Source: Zhongshania aquatica
GTDB lineage: Bacteria; Pseudomonadota; Gammaproteobacteria; Pseudomonadales; Spongiibacteraceae
DNA: 64,000 nucleotides
Assembly: GCF_027257955.1 (NCBI RefSeq)
Contig: NZ_JANZNQ010000015.1
Coordinates: 1 to 64,000, forward strand
Direction: 5' to 3'
Of the stretch, positions 43,769 through 54,517 are shown one piece after another. The stretch's first letter is position 1, and each line of letters begins with the position of its first letter. Made by a program: the position numbers and the translations under genes. Under the pieces are notes generated by a model that was not told the origin of the DNA, did no database searches, and saw only the letters and a program-made list of their open reading frames with translations.

Positions 43769-44512
43769 ATGGATAAGTTACTTTACATAGGCATGATGGG
43801 TGCTAAAAACACCCAACAGGCGCAGGCAACGAACGCCAATAACTTGGCGAACGTCAGCACGGCCGGCTTTCGTGGTGACTTTCAGAACATGCTCTCCCGC
43901 CAAGTTGCTGGTCCGGGTATGGAAACGCGGTTTAACTCTGTGCTTGAAGGACAAGCAAGCGACTTTTCTACAGGTGTTGTAACCACAACCGGTCGTGATT
44001 TGGATGTGGCGATTCGCGGCGAGAAAGGCTGGTTTGCCGTGCAGGCCAGTGATGGCAGCGAGGCATACTCTCGTCGCGGTGATTTTAAAATCAGCGCTGA
44101 CGGTATGCTTTTGAATGGCGCCGGTCAGCCAGTAATGGGTGACGGTGGTCCGGTCGCTATTCCAGAACACAAAAGCTTAATGATCGGCGAAGACGGCACA
44201 GTGTCTATTGTGCCGCTTGGACAGGGGCCTGAGTCAGTAGCAACTGTTGATCGCATTCGTCTTGTGGATGCCGCACCGGCAGATTTACAAAAAGGTGAAG
44301 ACGGTTTGATGCGTATGCGTAACGGTGGTGTTGCACCGACCTCATCTGAAATACGCATTAGTTCAGGTAGCTTAGAGGCTTCCAACGTAAATACCGTCGA
44401 TGCCATGGTCACTATGATTTCATTGGCGAGACAGTTTGAAATGCACGTCAAAGTTATGAGCGCCGCAGAATCAATGGCAGAAACAGGCAGCCGTTTGCTG
44501 CGTTTGGAATAA
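43769..44512 (+). CDS. flgF: Flagellar basal-body rod protein FlgF
   Basis: The 247-residue rod protein begins MDKLLYIGMMGAKNTQQAQA and ends with the LEASNVNTVDAMVTMISLAR and RQFEMHVKVM signature characteristic of FlgF. It forms the proximal rod between FlgC and FlgG. It lies between flgE and flgG as usual. Confidence 0.94.
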   Translation: MDKLLYIGMMGAKNTQQAQATNANNLANVSTAGFRGDFQNMLSRQVAGPGMETRFNSVLEGQASDFSTGVVTTTGRDLDVAIRGEKGWFAVQASDGSEAYSRRGDFKISADGMLLNGAGQPVMGDGGPVAIPEHKSLMIGEDGTVSIVPLGQGPESVATVDRIRLVDAAPADLQKGEDGLMRMRNGGVAPTSSEIRISSGSLEASNVNTVDAMVTMISLARQFEMHVKVMSAAESMAETGSRLLRLE

Positions 44513-44526
44513 AGAGGAATTAAATT

Positions 44527-45312
44527 ATGAATTCATCACTTTGGGTTGCAAAAACCGGTCTTGATGCACAGCAAACCCGCATGCAGGTTGTGAGTAACAA
44601 CTTAGCTAACGCGAATACCACAGGCTTTAAACGTGATCGCGCCTCGTTCGAAGATTTGCTATACCAAAATATGCGCCAAGTCGGCGGTCAAACTTCACAG
44701 CAAACCCGTTCACCGAGCGGCATGCATGTTGGTACCGGTGTGCGAGTGGTGTCCACCGAAAAGATTTTCGCCCAGGGCACTATGACCCAAACGAACAACT
44801 CGCTGGACGTTGCAATTAATGGCCGTGGCTTTTTCCAAGTGCAAATGCCGGATGGCACTGCGGCCTATACCCGCGATGGCTCCTTTCAGTTAGATGACCA
44901 AGGTCAAATAGTTACCAATACCGGCAATATTGTAGATCCGGGTATTACGGTTCCTCAGGGCGCCTTAAGTGTCACGGTAGGTTCAGACGGCGTCATTAGC
45001 GCGGTACTTGCGGGCAGCGCCTCGCCAGTGCAGCTTGGCAGTTTTCAACTTGCCGATTTTGTTAATGCCTCTGGCTTACAGGCCCGTGGAGAGAATTTGT
45101 ATATGGAGTCTGCCTCTAGCGGTGCGCCGCAGACCGGCACACCTGGTTTGAGTGGCCTTGGTACTCTTCAGCAGGGCGCCTTAGAAGGTTCGAATGTGAA
45201 TGTGGTTGAAGAGCTGGTGAATATGATTGAAACCCAGCGTGCTTATGAAATGAACTCAAAAGCCATCGCCACCAGTGACCAGATGATGCAATACGTGAAT
45301 AACAATTTATAA
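44527..45312 (+). CDS. flgG: Flagellar distal rod protein FlgG
   Basis: The 261-residue distal rod protein is highly conserved. Its N-terminus is [20 protein letters not shown] and its C-terminal half has [21 protein letters not shown]. Full length. A Shine-Dalgarno GAGGAATT precedes the ATG at 44527. Confidence 0.96.
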   Translation: MNSSLWVAKTGLDAQQTRMQVVSNNLANANTTGFKRDRASFEDLLYQNMRQVGGQTSQQTRSPSGMHVGTGVRVVSTEKIFAQGTMTQTNNSLDVAINGRGFFQVQMPDGTAAYTRDGSFQLDDQGQIVTNTGNIVDPGITVPQGALSVTVGSDGVISAVLAGSASPVQLGSFQLADFVNASGLQARGENLYMESASSGAPQTGTPGLSGLGTLQQGALEGSNVNVVEELVNMIETQRAYEMNSKAIATSDQMMQYVNNNL

Positions 45313-45368
45313 GTGACATCTGAATAGTCTTGTATAGCAAGGTTAGTAAGATAGTACTTGAATGAAAA

Positions 45369-46088
45369 ATGCAGGCAATTACGATGACTAAACCCACAGT
45401 AAGCAACATGCAAATCATAAAGGCCTTGATGGCAATAGCCGTTGTTAGTCTGATGTCTGCGTGTTCGTCAGCGCCAGCGAAAGATCAAACTGCGGATTAC
45501 GAGTCTGCAGCGCCGCCGGCCATTGCCGACGACAGCAATAATATGGGTTCTATCTACCGCTCAGGTTACGGCATGAGTTTATTTCTTGATCGCCGCGCCC
45601 GCCAGGTTGGCGACATCATTACGGTGACCCTTGAAGAAAAGACCGATGCATCTAAGTCATCGAGCACTGCAACCGGAAAGGAGAGCAATATCTCTGTTCC
45701 GACAGTAACTCTACTTGGCCGGGGTGTAACGCACAATGGTGTGCCGATTCTGTCCTCTGGCGTGTCATCTGACCAGGATTTTTCAGGGCAGGGTACCAGC
45801 AGTCAAAGTAATAGCTTAACTGGCAGTATTACGGTGACCGTGTCTGAAGTGTTGCGCAATGGCAGTCTCCGCGTACGCGGTGAAAAATGGGTAACGATCA
45901 ATCAAGGTGAAGAATTTATACGCATAAAAGGCATAGTGCGCCCAGAAGATATCGGTGCCGATAACGCAGTGCCATCGTACAAAGTAGCTGATGCTCGCAT
46001 TACCTATAGTGGTAAAGGCGCACTGGCAGACGCAAATTCCATGGGCTGGCTGGGACGTGTATTCCAGTCTGTATTGTCGCCCTTTTGA
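45369..46088 (+). CDS. flgH: Flagellar L-ring lipoprotein FlgH
   Basis: The 239-residue L-ring protein is anchored in the outer membrane. A signal peptide ends in the lipobox SLMSAC (Cys at about 31 from ATG 45369; ATG 45384 is an alternative). Conserved region: [20 protein letters not shown], and [20 protein letters not shown] near the C-terminus. Its stop slightly overlaps an extended flgI frame. Confidence 0.94.
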   Translation: MQAITMTKPTVSNMQIIKALMAIAVVSLMSACSSAPAKDQTADYESAAPPAIADDSNNMGSIYRSGYGMSLFLDRRARQVGDIITVTLEEKTDASKSSSTATGKESNISVPTVTLLGRGVTHNGVPILSSGVSSDQDFSGQGTSSQSNSLTGSITVTVSEVLRNGSLRVRGEKWVTINQGEEFIRIKGIVRPEDIGADNAVPSYKVADARITYSGKGALADANSMGWLGRVFQSVLSPF

Positions 46089-46099
46089 GGTACGCCAAC

Positions 46100-47233
46100 A
46101 TGTCTGCATTTAATAAATTGACGAGTTTTCGTAACACATTCCTAGCGATGACTGTGGTGTTGAGTTGTTATATTCCAGCCGCAAGTGCGGAGCGTGTTAA
46201 GGACTTAGTAAATGTCGCGGGCGTGCGCGAAAACCAGTTGGTAGGTTATGGCTTGGTGGTCGGCTTGAGTGGCACTGGTGACCAGACTAGTCAAGCACCC
46301 TTTACGATTCAAAGTATTCGCAATATGTTGACCGGCTTCGGTGTACGGGTACCAGACAACGTGAATCCACAATTAAAAAACGTGGCTGCGGTGACTGTAC
46401 ACGCAAGTTTACCTGCCTTCTCTAAGCCTGGTCAGACAATCGATGTAACGGTTTCGTCTATCGGTAATGCAGCAAGCTTGCGCGGCGGTAGTCTATTAAT
46501 GGCGCCGATGATGGGTGCTGATGGTCAGGTTTACGCAGTAGCGCAGGGCAGTCTTTTAGTTGGCGGCTTAGGTGTGTCGGGCGCCGATGGTTCACGGGTA
46601 ACCGTCAATATCCCCAGCGCCGGTCGTATTCCAAACGGCGCCATTGTGGAACGTGCTGCGCCAAGTGTGATGTCGGCTAACGGTGAGATTATGCTGAATC
46701 TGAAGAAATCAGATTTCACCACCGCTCGTCGTTTAGCAGAAGAAATTAATTCAAAATTTGGTCCCGGTACGGCGAGCGCAATGGATTCCGCCACGGTGAA
46801 AGTACAGGGGCCAAGTAATCCTGATCGCAGCGTAACGTTTATCTCGATGTTGGAAACACTGGAAATCACCCCAGCTGAGGCAGGTGCTCGGGTTGTGGTT
46901 AATTCGCGCACAGGCACCATTGTTATTGGTGGTAATGTTCGCGTTTTGCCTGCGGCGGTCAGTCATGGCTCCTTGACCGTGTCGATTTCGGAAAGTGTCG
47001 AAGTATCGCAACCCGGTGCGTTTTCTCGCGGTGGCGAAACGGTTGCCGCTCAGAAGTCGAATATCGATGTACAGGAAGCGGGCTCACGTATGTTTTTACT
47101 TGATGCCGGCGTGACCTTAGAAGACATCGTAAAGGCAATCAATAATGTGGGCGCCTCGCCAAGTGATTTGGTGGCGATTCTCGAGGCCTTGGATCAGGCT
47201 GGCGCCTTGCGCGCTGAGCTACTGGTTATATAG
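46100..47233 (+). CDS. flgI: Flagellar P-ring protein FlgI
   Basis: The 377-residue periplasmic P-ring subunit has a signal peptide (cut after ASA, about 28) followed by [20 protein letters not shown] and [13 protein letters not shown], the strongest FlgI signature. ATG at 46100 follows GAGGT; a TTG five codons earlier overlaps flgH. Requires FlgA for assembly. Confidence 0.95.
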   Translation: MSAFNKLTSFRNTFLAMTVVLSCYIPAASAERVKDLVNVAGVRENQLVGYGLVVGLSGTGDQTSQAPFTIQSIRNMLTGFGVRVPDNVNPQLKNVAAVTVHASLPAFSKPGQTIDVTVSSIGNAASLRGGSLLMAPMMGADGQVYAVAQGSLLVGGLGVSGADGSRVTVNIPSAGRIPNGAIVERAAPSVMSANGEIMLNLKKSDFTTARRLAEEINSKFGPGTASAMDSATVKVQGPSNPDRSVTFISMLETLEITPAEAGARVVVNSRTGTIVIGGNVRVLPAAVSHGSLTVSISESVEVSQPGAFSRGGETVAAQKSNIDVQEAGSRMFLLDAGVTLEDIVKAINNVGASPSDLVAILEALDQAGALRAELLVI

Positions 47234-47262
47234 ATCAGAGCTGGATACGAGGGTAAAACGCA

Positions 47263-47697
47263 ATGGACGTTAAAGCAGCAGGCAACTATCACGACTTCTC
47301 GGGTTTGGCATCGCTACGTCGCGACGCTGAAGCAAGCCCCGAGGCCGCGATTGAACCAGTTGCTAAACAGTTTGAAGCCTTGTTTCTACAAATGATGTTA
47401 AAGAGCATGCGTGCAGCGGTACCCGATGGCGGTTTATTTAGTGATAGCAGTGTCGAAGTGTATGAAGAAATGCTCGATAGCCAGTTATCCGTAACACTGT
47501 CGGATCAAGGTGGTATCGGTATGGCAGAGGCTATTGTAACTCAATTAAAAGGCCCTACAGATCAAACTGCGAGTGTTGAGGGCGCTGGGCTAAGTGGCGA
47601 AGGGGCAGCCTTGCGCAGTCGCTTGCAACAGCTCGGTGGTATGGAACGCAGTATTCAGGATTTTAGCCTGACGGCCGATAAGTCGTTTGGGCAATAA
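47263..47697 (+). CDS. flgJ: Single-domain FlgJ rod-binding protein
   Basis: The 144-residue protein has only the N-terminal rod-capping domain of FlgJ (EPVAKQFEALFLQMMLKSMR at about 27-46, then FSDSSVEVYEEMLDSQLS). The C-terminal glucosaminidase domain that makes most gammaproteobacterial FlgJ proteins about 310 residues long is absent, and the next gene follows after ten bases. The peptidoglycan hydrolase function must come from another protein. Confidence 0.9.
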   Translation: MDVKAAGNYHDFSGLASLRRDAEASPEAAIEPVAKQFEALFLQMMLKSMRAAVPDGGLFSDSSVEVYEEMLDSQLSVTLSDQGGIGMAEAIVTQLKGPTDQTASVEGAGLSGEGAALRSRLQQLGGMERSIQDFSLTADKSFGQ

Positions 47698-47707
47698 GGG
47701 GTAAACC

Positions 47708-49597
47708 ATGGGTGATATGTTAGGTAATGCCTTGTCGGGACTGGTGTCTTATCAGCGTGCCTTGGCGACCACCAGTCATAATATTGCCAATGCAGACACT
47801 GAAGGTTATAGCAGTCAGAAGGTCGACTTTGCTACTCGTGTACCCTCGCAATCTGGGAATTTAACCATTGGTTCCGGTGTTAAGGTGTCTTCGGTCAGTC
47901 GCGTGTACGACAGTTTTACTGTTGATCAGCTGCGTAATTCTCAAGCGGCCTTTTCGCAGGCAGACAGTTACTATCAGCTTGTCGCACAAGTCGATAACAC
48001 CTTGGCAGATTCTGATTTGGGACTCAGTGCATCCCTATCGCGATTTTATAATAGTTTACAAGATGTTGCTGACGACCCGTCTTCTATCTCGGCTAGGCAG
48101 CTAATGTTGGCCGAAGCCCAAGGCTTGGGTGATCGTTTCGCCGATATGTCTTCACAGATTGACAGTTTAAGTCGGGAAGTGAATACCCGTATTTCAGCGT
48201 CGGTCAGTGATATTAATGATCTCAGTGCTCAAATTGCTGAAATCAACTTGATGATTAGCAAGTCTCAGGGCCAGTTTGGTTCAGAAGCTAATGATTTACT
48301 CGATCAGCGCGATCAGGCTTTGTTATCACTCAATGAACTGATTGGTACGACGTCGGTTGAGCAGGGTGATGGCAGCGTTAGCGTTTTTATCGGTAATGGC
48401 GAAGCGCTAGTGCTAGGCGAGCGCGCGATTAAAATGAAAGCGGTAACCAATGTTTTTGAGCCTGGACGCATTGAGATTGCCATGGAGGCTGGCAATAAGT
48501 TTTCAGAAATTAGCGACAGCATTCGTGGTGGCAGTTTAGGTGGAACCCTGAGTTTTCGCGATGGCGTCTTAAACGACACCCGTAATGAGTTGGGTAGAAT
48601 CGCGATTGCGATATCGGACTCACTGAATAGCTTGAATCGTTCAGGTATGGATTTAAAAGGTGGTCAGGGCTCGGATATATATAGCGTGCCGGATCCTGAG
48701 GTTTATCGCAGTAGAAACAATACCAGCGGCGCGGAATTGAGTGCCCAAATAACCGATATTTCGGCTTTAGATGGTAATAATACGTTGATTCGCCTAGATG
48801 GCGCCGGTTGGCGTTTCTATGACGAAAGTTCGGGTACAGAAATTACGGGTGTTACCGGAACGGGTACCGTTGCCGATCCGTTTGAGTTTAATGGCTTGCA
48901 AGTCAGCTTCAACTCAGCGGCGGCGGTGGGAGATCAGTTTTTACTTAAGCCCACGCAAGCTGCGGCAGATGGTTTGAAGGTTGTCATGACTGATCCCGCG
49001 GGTATTGCCGCGGCGGCGGCAACCCGCAGCACCGTTGATTTAGATAATATTGGTTCTGGCAAAATTTCTGAAACGGATGTGGTGGATAGCGCTAATCCTA
49101 ATTTGCTAGATGATGTAGATATTGAATTTTTAAATGCGAACACCTATCAGATTAACGGCGCCGGAAGTTTTAGTTTTACGTCGGGGTCGGAAGTTACTAT
49201 TAATGGAAATAAGGTCACCATTACCGGCACGCCTGTAGCGGGTGATCATTTCTACATTGGTGCAAATACCAATGCCTTGGGCGACAACCGAAATCTGTTA
49301 AAAATGGCAGCGGCGGAAAGTAATAAAATTCTGAACGGTGGTACCGCCAGTATTCAAGACACAGTAAATGGCTTGGTGGGTGATATTGCGGTTGCGACCC
49401 GCAGTGCTCAGATAAATCGCCAGTCGCAAGAGAACTTGTTGACGCAAACTAGCACCAATCATCAAGCAATTTCTGGTGTGAACTTAGATGAAGAGGCGGC
49501 AAATCTATTGAAGTTTCAGCAGGCTTATCAGGCGGCGGCACAGGCGGCGAGCGTGGCCAACGATTTGTTCCAAGCCCTGATGGGTGCGTTTCGCTAA
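47708..49597 (+). CDS. flgK: Hook-filament junction protein FlgK
   Basis: The 629-residue hook-associated protein 1 starts with LGNALSGLVSYQRALATTSHN and DTEGYSSQKVDF, and ends with the conserved VNLDEEAANLLKFQQAYQAA and VANDLFQALM helix. The middle (about 330-530) is variable. It forms the first junction ring between hook and filament. FlgN is its chaperone. Confidence 0.95.
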   Translation: MGDMLGNALSGLVSYQRALATTSHNIANADTEGYSSQKVDFATRVPSQSGNLTIGSGVKVSSVSRVYDSFTVDQLRNSQAAFSQADSYYQLVAQVDNTLADSDLGLSASLSRFYNSLQDVADDPSSISARQLMLAEAQGLGDRFADMSSQIDSLSREVNTRISASVSDINDLSAQIAEINLMISKSQGQFGSEANDLLDQRDQALLSLNELIGTTSVEQGDGSVSVFIGNGEALVLGERAIKMKAVTNVFEPGRIEIAMEAGNKFSEISDSIRGGSLGGTLSFRDGVLNDTRNELGRIAIAISDSLNSLNRSGMDLKGGQGSDIYSVPDPEVYRSRNNTSGAELSAQITDISALDGNNTLIRLDGAGWRFYDESSGTEITGVTGTGTVADPFEFNGLQVSFNSAAAVGDQFLLKPTQAAADGLKVVMTDPAGIAAAAATRSTVDLDNIGSGKISETDVVDSANPNLLDDVDIEFLNANTYQINGAGSFSFTSGSEVTINGNKVTITGTPVAGDHFYIGANTNALGDNRNLLKMAAAESNKILNGGTASIQDTVNGLVGDIAVATRSAQINRQSQENLLTQTSTNHQAISGVNLDEEAANLLKFQQAYQAAAQAASVANDLFQALMGAFR

Positions 49598-49669
49598 GGT
49601 TTGAATCTTGATTGAAAAAAGTAACAGGACAGGCCGGATTAACGACATGCAGTTGCAGAGAGTAGAGCG

Positions 49670-50863
49670 ATGAGAATTTCAACAAGCCAAATGTACACCA
49701 ATAGTGTTAACAGTATGCTTAGCCAACAAACCAAGTTGGCGGCAACGCAGCAACAATTGTCGACAGGAAAACGTGTTCTCAGTCCTTCGGACGACCCCGT
49801 TGGTGCCGTGCGCAGCCTTGAACTGAATCGTGCTCAGGATCAAACAGATCAGTATTTGCGTAATGCTAATTTACTGGATAGTCGTCTTCGCCTTGAAGAG
49901 AGTGTGGTGGGCAGTAGCATAGATGTGGTTCAGCGCATCCGTGAACTCACTGTGCAGGCTAATAATGACTCGCAAAGCAATGACTCCCGTGCGTCCATCG
50001 CGCTAGAACTTCGCCAGCAATTAGATAATCTGCTGAGCTATGCCAATACTAAAGACAGTAGTGGCCATTATATATTTGCCGGTTACCAAGAAGGCAGTGC
50101 AGCGTTTTCTAAAACCGCTGATGGCTATATCTATAACGGTGACGATGGTCAGCGTCAACTGCAAATAGGTCCCTCGCGCCTTATGGCAGATGGCGATCCA
50201 GGCTCCGATGTCTATATGGGTATTCTGAATGGCAACGGCCAGTTTATTGCAGCGGCGGACGCTAGCAACACGGGTACGGGCATTATCAACGCAGGTAGCG
50301 TTGCCGATGTGCAAGCTTTTAACCACTCGTCACTGACGATTCGGTTCACCAGTGAAACACAGTACGACGTTGTTGATGGTGGTGGCGCGGTAGTTGATAG
50401 CGGCGATTATCTTAGCGGAGGCGACATTCTCGTTGCTGGCATGGCGGTAAGCGTGACAGGCGCGCCGGCCACAGGTGACGAATTTACCCTGAGACCATCT
50501 AAGCGCCAAGATCTATTTTCGATGGTCGAATCTTTGGCGCTAGCCTTAGAAACACCGCGTAAGAATCAAACGGAACGTGCTGCGCAACACAATGAGATCA
50601 ATACGGCGTTAAGTGGGTTCGATCAGGCTATTGACCATTTAATTCAGAAACAATCGAATATTGGCGCGAGGATGGAATCGCTTGAGCGCCAGTCAGATAT
50701 CAATACCGGGGCGAATCTTCAAATATCGGAGAGCCTCAGCCTCATTAATGACCTAGATTATGCTGAGGCCATTTCCCGCTTTAGTCAGCAGCAGGCTTCT
50801 TTACAGGCGGCGCAGCAAGCGTTTGCTAAGACTCAGGGTTTGTCATTGTTTAATTATTTGTAA
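49670..50863 (+). CDS. flgL: Hook-filament junction protein FlgL
   Basis: The 397-residue hook-associated protein 3 is flagellin-like at both ends: MRISTSQMYTNSVNSMLSQQ at the N-terminus, LSTGKRVLSPSDDPVGAVRS, and the C-terminal NDLDYAEAISRFSQQQASLQ region. It is the second junction ring and the last gene of the flg operon. Confidence 0.95.
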   Translation: MRISTSQMYTNSVNSMLSQQTKLAATQQQLSTGKRVLSPSDDPVGAVRSLELNRAQDQTDQYLRNANLLDSRLRLEESVVGSSIDVVQRIRELTVQANNDSQSNDSRASIALELRQQLDNLLSYANTKDSSGHYIFAGYQEGSAAFSKTADGYIYNGDDGQRQLQIGPSRLMADGDPGSDVYMGILNGNGQFIAAADASNTGTGIINAGSVADVQAFNHSSLTIRFTSETQYDVVDGGGAVVDSGDYLSGGDILVAGMAVSVTGAPATGDEFTLRPSKRQDLFSMVESLALALETPRKNQTERAAQHNEINTALSGFDQAIDHLIQKQSNIGARMESLERQSDINTGANLQISESLSLINDLDYAEAISRFSQQQASLQAAQQAFAKTQGLSLFNYL

Positions 50864-51166
50864 GTGGTAGCGAAGCTATAATCCTGAACAATAACGCACC
50901 CAAGGGTCAGCTTTGACTATACATTGGTTGAAATAAGCTTTGCATAGTTTTGCTTGCTACCTCGATACTCGCCTCCCGTTTTATATTATTCGTAGACCTA
51001 CATCTACACTAACTTTCACTGCGTATATTGCATCCAGTGATGCTCGTACTACAGTTGTATTCTGCAGTAGTTATAACCAATAATAACAAGCAAAAAAAGA
51101 AACGATGTGCCGTCTTGCGCGTTGACTAAAGCACCGTCCATCGTCATATAACGGGATGATTATTCA
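50864..51166. other. Intergenic region after flgL
   Basis: About 300 AT-rich bases between flgL and a small membrane protein gene. No clear terminator hairpin, ORF or promoter consensus was found. Confidence 0.35.
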
Positions 51167-51559
51167 ATGAATACAAGGTATAAACCGTCTAAGTTCCTAT
51201 GGGCAGCCATTGTATTGTGCGTGCTTGTATTGATCGCCCATGAATTGCTCGGCGCGCCCATGGTATTGCCTCCGCTGTCTGCTGCCGATTTGGCGGCGGA
51301 TGTCATTTGGCTTCATCATTTTTCTTGGCACGTTGGGTCGATCGCAATCATAGCGATGATCGCTTTATTTATTCTCGCTACGAAAAAGCCGGAAAACTTA
51401 TTGATGGCAACGGTGGCAACTGCCATGAGTGTTGGCTTTGCACTACTTGGGCTTAGTTTGGCGATAGTCGGTGATAAGGCGCTTTGGGGTACGCCTGCAC
51501 CCTATGCTTGGTGCATAGTCGCGATTCTTGGAAGTCTTGGGATTCTCAGAACGCGGTGA
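51167..51559 (+). CDS. Small integral membrane protein, unknown function
   Basis: The 130-residue protein has four probable transmembrane helices (about 10-28, 52-70, 78-102 and 108-127) with short loops, one containing the HHFSWHVG stretch with three His. I recognise no family. It lies between the flgBCDEFGHIJKL operon and fliC on the same strand but far from both, so a flagellar role is only a possibility. Start ATG at 51167; the ribosome site (GGGATGATTATTCA) is weak. Confidence 0.62.
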   Translation: MNTRYKPSKFLWAAIVLCVLVLIAHELLGAPMVLPPLSAADLAADVIWLHHFSWHVGSIAIIAMIALFILATKKPENLLMATVATAMSVGFALLGLSLAIVGDKALWGTPAPYAWCIVAILGSLGILRTR

Positions 51560-52303
51560 GTTGGAAGAGCACGCGACCGATATAATAATAGCTACGTAGG
51601 TTTGTCTTGACAAAACAGGTCTTGAATCACGTCAACTCCACAAAGTTTTATGGATTACGCGCGCGGTACGACTCCTCGTCACAAGGGTTTTCGTCGTCGC
51701 CAACGAAAGTGTAAGTACACAGATATTCAACAATTCTAGTCTTTTTCTAAAGAATTTGGTCCTAAGCCCAATTCATTCCCGTTTGTTAAGTTATGACTTT
51801 TCATACTCCTAGGTTAAAAAATCGAACTTGTTTGTTGGCGTTCAGTAAGCTGTGTGCAACCCGTCGATCATATGGCCTTTATAAATAAACTGAATTGAGA
51901 GGGCCATATTAATGCGGGTAGTAGATTACGTTGGAGTATATATGTACGTTTTGAGTGTCTTTATAAAATGGCGCTCAGATGTTGAGTCCGCCTCTAGTCA
52001 AAGGATAGTCCCCCCACATCGACGTCAAGGTGCTTAGAAATACGTCGCGCTTTTTTACTTTAGTTTTCGGTCTACCAGTCGATACGACTAAAGTCCGGTG
52101 TGTTTATGGCATTTAGCTGCCAAAATCAGTGGTTTTTGCAGTTTAATACTGACCCAAATGCGTACATCTACTTACAAAATAAACTTAAAGATCTTCCCGA
52201 AATCTCCGTTATATGGGGTGAAAGCAAATCACAGCCAATCGGGCTGGTGCTTAATCAAAGACTAATCGTCTTTATACCGCATAGAGTGGAAAGGAGATTT
52301 ACC
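51560..52303. other. Long region upstream of the flagellin gene
   Basis: About 740 bases with no convincing gene. Near its right end is the sigma28 promoter (52186-52212). The leader of fliC is about 80 bases. A 31-codon ORF starting at ATG 51942 has a GGAG site but no other support. An in-frame extension of the flagellin ORF up to 52100 contains the promoter and is not part of the protein. The rest is featureless to the eye. Confidence 0.45.
52186..52212 (+). promoter_or_regulatory. Sigma28 (FliA) promoter of fliC
   Basis: TAAA at 52186-52189, a 15-base spacer, and TCCGTTAT at 52205-52212, against TAAA-N15-GCCGATAA: exact -35 and spacing, five of eight in the -10 half. It would give a leader of about 80 bases before the flagellin start at 52304. 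Confidence 0.72.
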
Positions 52304-53698
52304 ATGGCCCTAAGTATCAACACCAATGTTGCGTCACTGAATGCACAGCGTAACCTGCAAAAGTCGCAAGAAACATTGAACACTTCACTGCAGCGCCTTT
52401 CTACTGGCCTGCGTATTAACAGCGCAAAAGATGATGCGGCCGGTTTGGCGATCACTACGCGCTTCACAACCCAAATCAACGGTTTGAACCAAGCGGTTCG
52501 TAATGCCAACGACGGTATCTCACTAGCTCAAACTGGTGAAGCGGCCATCGACGAAATTACTAACAACTTACAGCGTATTCGTGAGCTAGCAGTTCAGTCA
52601 GCTAACTCAACCTACTCTGCCTCTGACCGCCAAGCACTAGACTCTGAAGTACAGCAGCGTTTAGCAGAAATCGACCGTATCGGCAGCCAAACTTCCTTTA
52701 ACGGAACCAAGCTTCTCGACGGTAGCTTCGGCAGCGCGAGCTTCCAAGTAGGTGCAAACGTCGGTGAAACCATCAGCGTTAACTTGGCAACGGGTGTTAA
52801 ATCTAACCAGATCGGCCAAATTGCTAGCGCCACTGGTACAGCAACCTCTGCAGCGATTCCTGCTAACACCCTTAGTCTTGCCGTCGGATCTGGTGAGGCA
52901 GTTGTTATCGACGCGTCGGTAGCAGGTAACGGTGCAGGTCAAACTGCAGCAAGTGCCTACTCTAAAGCAGACGCGATCAACTCAGCCGGTGTGTTTGGCT
53001 TGAGCGCGACAGCGACTAACGAGAGCACCCTGGCCTTCACTGATATTGGTGGTTCTGCGACAGACACTTACGCACTAACCATTAACGGTGTGGATGTCTA
53101 CGACGCAGGTACTGATGCTTCAACAGCAATCGATATTGATGCCTTCGTGAACACTGTAAACCAAAAATCGGTTGAAACCGGTGTGACGGCGAGTGTATCG
53201 GGCACTGATGTTGTGTTCACTGCAGCAGATGGCCGCGAGATTGCCCTTGACGAAACCACGGTTGTTGGTGGTGTTGGTGATAACACCAGCTACGGGTCTG
53301 TAACGCTGTCATCTTCTGACACTATCGCAGTTGTCGGTGGCACTACCATCGGTATAGCTGACGGTACGGTTGCAAAAGACACAACTACCTTGTCTTCGGT
53401 ATCGGTATCTTCAGTCGCTAACTCAAACGACACGATTCAACGGATCGACTCGGCTCTGAGTTCAGTAAGTAACCTACGTAGCGAGTTCGGTGCGGTCCAA
53501 AACCGCTTTGAATCCACTATCACTAACTTGCAAACGATCTCTGAGAACCTGTCTGCATCACGTGGTCGGATTCTAGATGCTGACTTTGCTGCGGAAACCG
53601 CAAACCTGACTAAAGCGCAGATCCTACAGCAGGCTGGTACCGCCATCCTTGCTCAGGCAAATGCGCTTCCACAGGCTGCCTTAAGTCTGCTGCAGTAA
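52304..53698 (+). CDS. fliC: Flagellin FliC
   Basis: The 464-residue filament subunit has a conserved N-terminal D0/D1 ([39 protein letters not shown]) and C-terminal D1/D0 ([20 protein letters not shown] region, ending PQAALSLLQ). Residues about 175-375 form a variable, Ser/Thr/Ala-rich surface domain. Start ATG at 52304 after AAAGGAGAT. Only one flagellin gene is present here. A sigma28 promoter lies at 52186 and a strong terminator at 53714. Confidence 0.95.
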   Translation: MALSINTNVASLNAQRNLQKSQETLNTSLQRLSTGLRINSAKDDAAGLAITTRFTTQINGLNQAVRNANDGISLAQTGEAAIDEITNNLQRIRELAVQSANSTYSASDRQALDSEVQQRLAEIDRIGSQTSFNGTKLLDGSFGSASFQVGANVGETISVNLATGVKSNQIGQIASATGTATSAAIPANTLSLAVGSGEAVVIDASVAGNGAGQTAASAYSKADAINSAGVFGLSATATNESTLAFTDIGGSATDTYALTINGVDVYDAGTDASTAIDIDAFVNTVNQKSVETGVTASVSGTDVVFTAADGREIALDETTVVGGVGDNTSYGSVTLSSSDTIAVVGGTTIGIADGTVAKDTTTLSSVSVSSVANSNDTIQRIDSALSSVSNLRSEFGAVQNRFESTITNLQTISENLSASRGRILDADFAAETANLTKAQILQQAGTAILAQANALPQAALSLLQ

Positions 53699-53713
53699 GC
53701 TAAACCCGAGGAG

Positions 53714-53743
53714 TTCCCGCGCTAATAGTAGCGCGGGAATTTT
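53714..53743 (+). terminator. Intrinsic terminator of fliC
   Basis: The perfect stem TTCCCGCGCTA-ATAG-TAGCGCGGGAA is followed by TTTT, 15 bases past the flagellin stop. This GC-rich hairpin would isolate the highly expressed fliC mRNA from flaG. Confidence 0.9.
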
Positions 53744-53837
53744 CGGTCCGGAAAGGGAGTTAAAGAGAGACTTAAGGGCCATTCGGCCCTATTCGTGTTT
53801 CTTGAATAACTGTTTGAAAGGGTGAATAGGTTACATT

Positions 53838-54368
53838 ATGGATACAAGTCTAAATATACAATCAGCGGCGAACTACCACAAACCTGTGGAGCGTGTGTCA
53901 GAGCGGCCTGTCGTACAGACAGTATCGGCAAACCTCAGACCAGCTGCGCAGAATGTGGTACGTCCAGATCAAGCGATAGTGAGTGCTGGCGGCAAGACTT
54001 TGCCGCAAGACCAAGCAAAGGGGGCAAATCTGCCCGCTTCATCACTTAAACCTGCCCCTAAGTCCCCAGACGCCGATAGCGCTAAGCCCTCAGAATTGAG
54101 CCGCTTGGCTGTCGCTCTAGTTGCCGAGTTTGGCTCGTCAAGCAATATTGAGCGAACGGAACAAGCGGTAGAGAAGCTGAATGAGATTTTAAAGGATCGC
54201 GAGCGCGACTTAGAGTTCTCTATAGATGAGGATACCGGTCGCACCATTCTCAAGGTCATTCATGCCGAGTCAGGTGAAGTTATTCGTCAGATTCCGCCAG
54301 AAGAACTGCTGAATATTGCGCGCACTTTTATTGAGGGAACCGGCACGCTAATAGAAGATCAAGCTTGA
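53838..54368 (+). CDS. flaG: FlaG family protein
   Basis: The 176-residue protein has a disordered Ala/Ser/Pro-rich N-terminus and a C-terminal FlaG domain (about 90-170: IERTEQAVEKLNEILKDRER, VIHAESGEVIRQIPPEELLN). FlaG affects filament length. It sits between fliC and fliD as in Pseudomonas and Vibrio. A GGGCC-ATTC-GGCCC hairpin at about 53778-53793 lies in its leader. Confidence 0.88.
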   Translation: MDTSLNIQSAANYHKPVERVSERPVVQTVSANLRPAAQNVVRPDQAIVSAGGKTLPQDQAKGANLPASSLKPAPKSPDADSAKPSELSRLAVALVAEFGSSSNIERTEQAVEKLNEILKDRERDLEFSIDEDTGRTILKVIHAESGEVIRQIPPEELLNIARTFIEGTGTLIEDQA

Positions 54369-54369
54369 T

Positions 54370-54385
54370 TGGCGTGATAACTGCA
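54370..54385 (+). promoter_or_regulatory. Sigma54 promoter of the fliDST genes
   Basis: TGGCGTGATAACTGCA has GG and GC 12 bases apart, with TGGC and CTGCA halves close to the RpoN consensus. It begins just after the flaG stop, so transcription would start near 54396, about 120 bases before fliD. Confidence 0.7.
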
Positions 54386-54517
54386 TTGTTATTCGAATGG
54401 GCAGCTTACAATCGGCGGTTCGTACTATTACGAATGCCATAACAGTAGTAATAAACGCACAATAAGGCGACATATTTAAATCGTTTTCTACGATTGCAAT
54501 ACGAGTCGGGAGATATC

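Noticed and set aside
51942-52037. 31-codon ORF upstream of fliC
   Set aside because: It has a GGAG site but no family, no conservation evidence and no promoter; too little to call.
52100-52303. N-terminal extension of flagellin by 68 codons
   Set aside because: It contains the sigma28 promoter, and the true flagellin N-terminus with a strong ribosome site begins at 52304.
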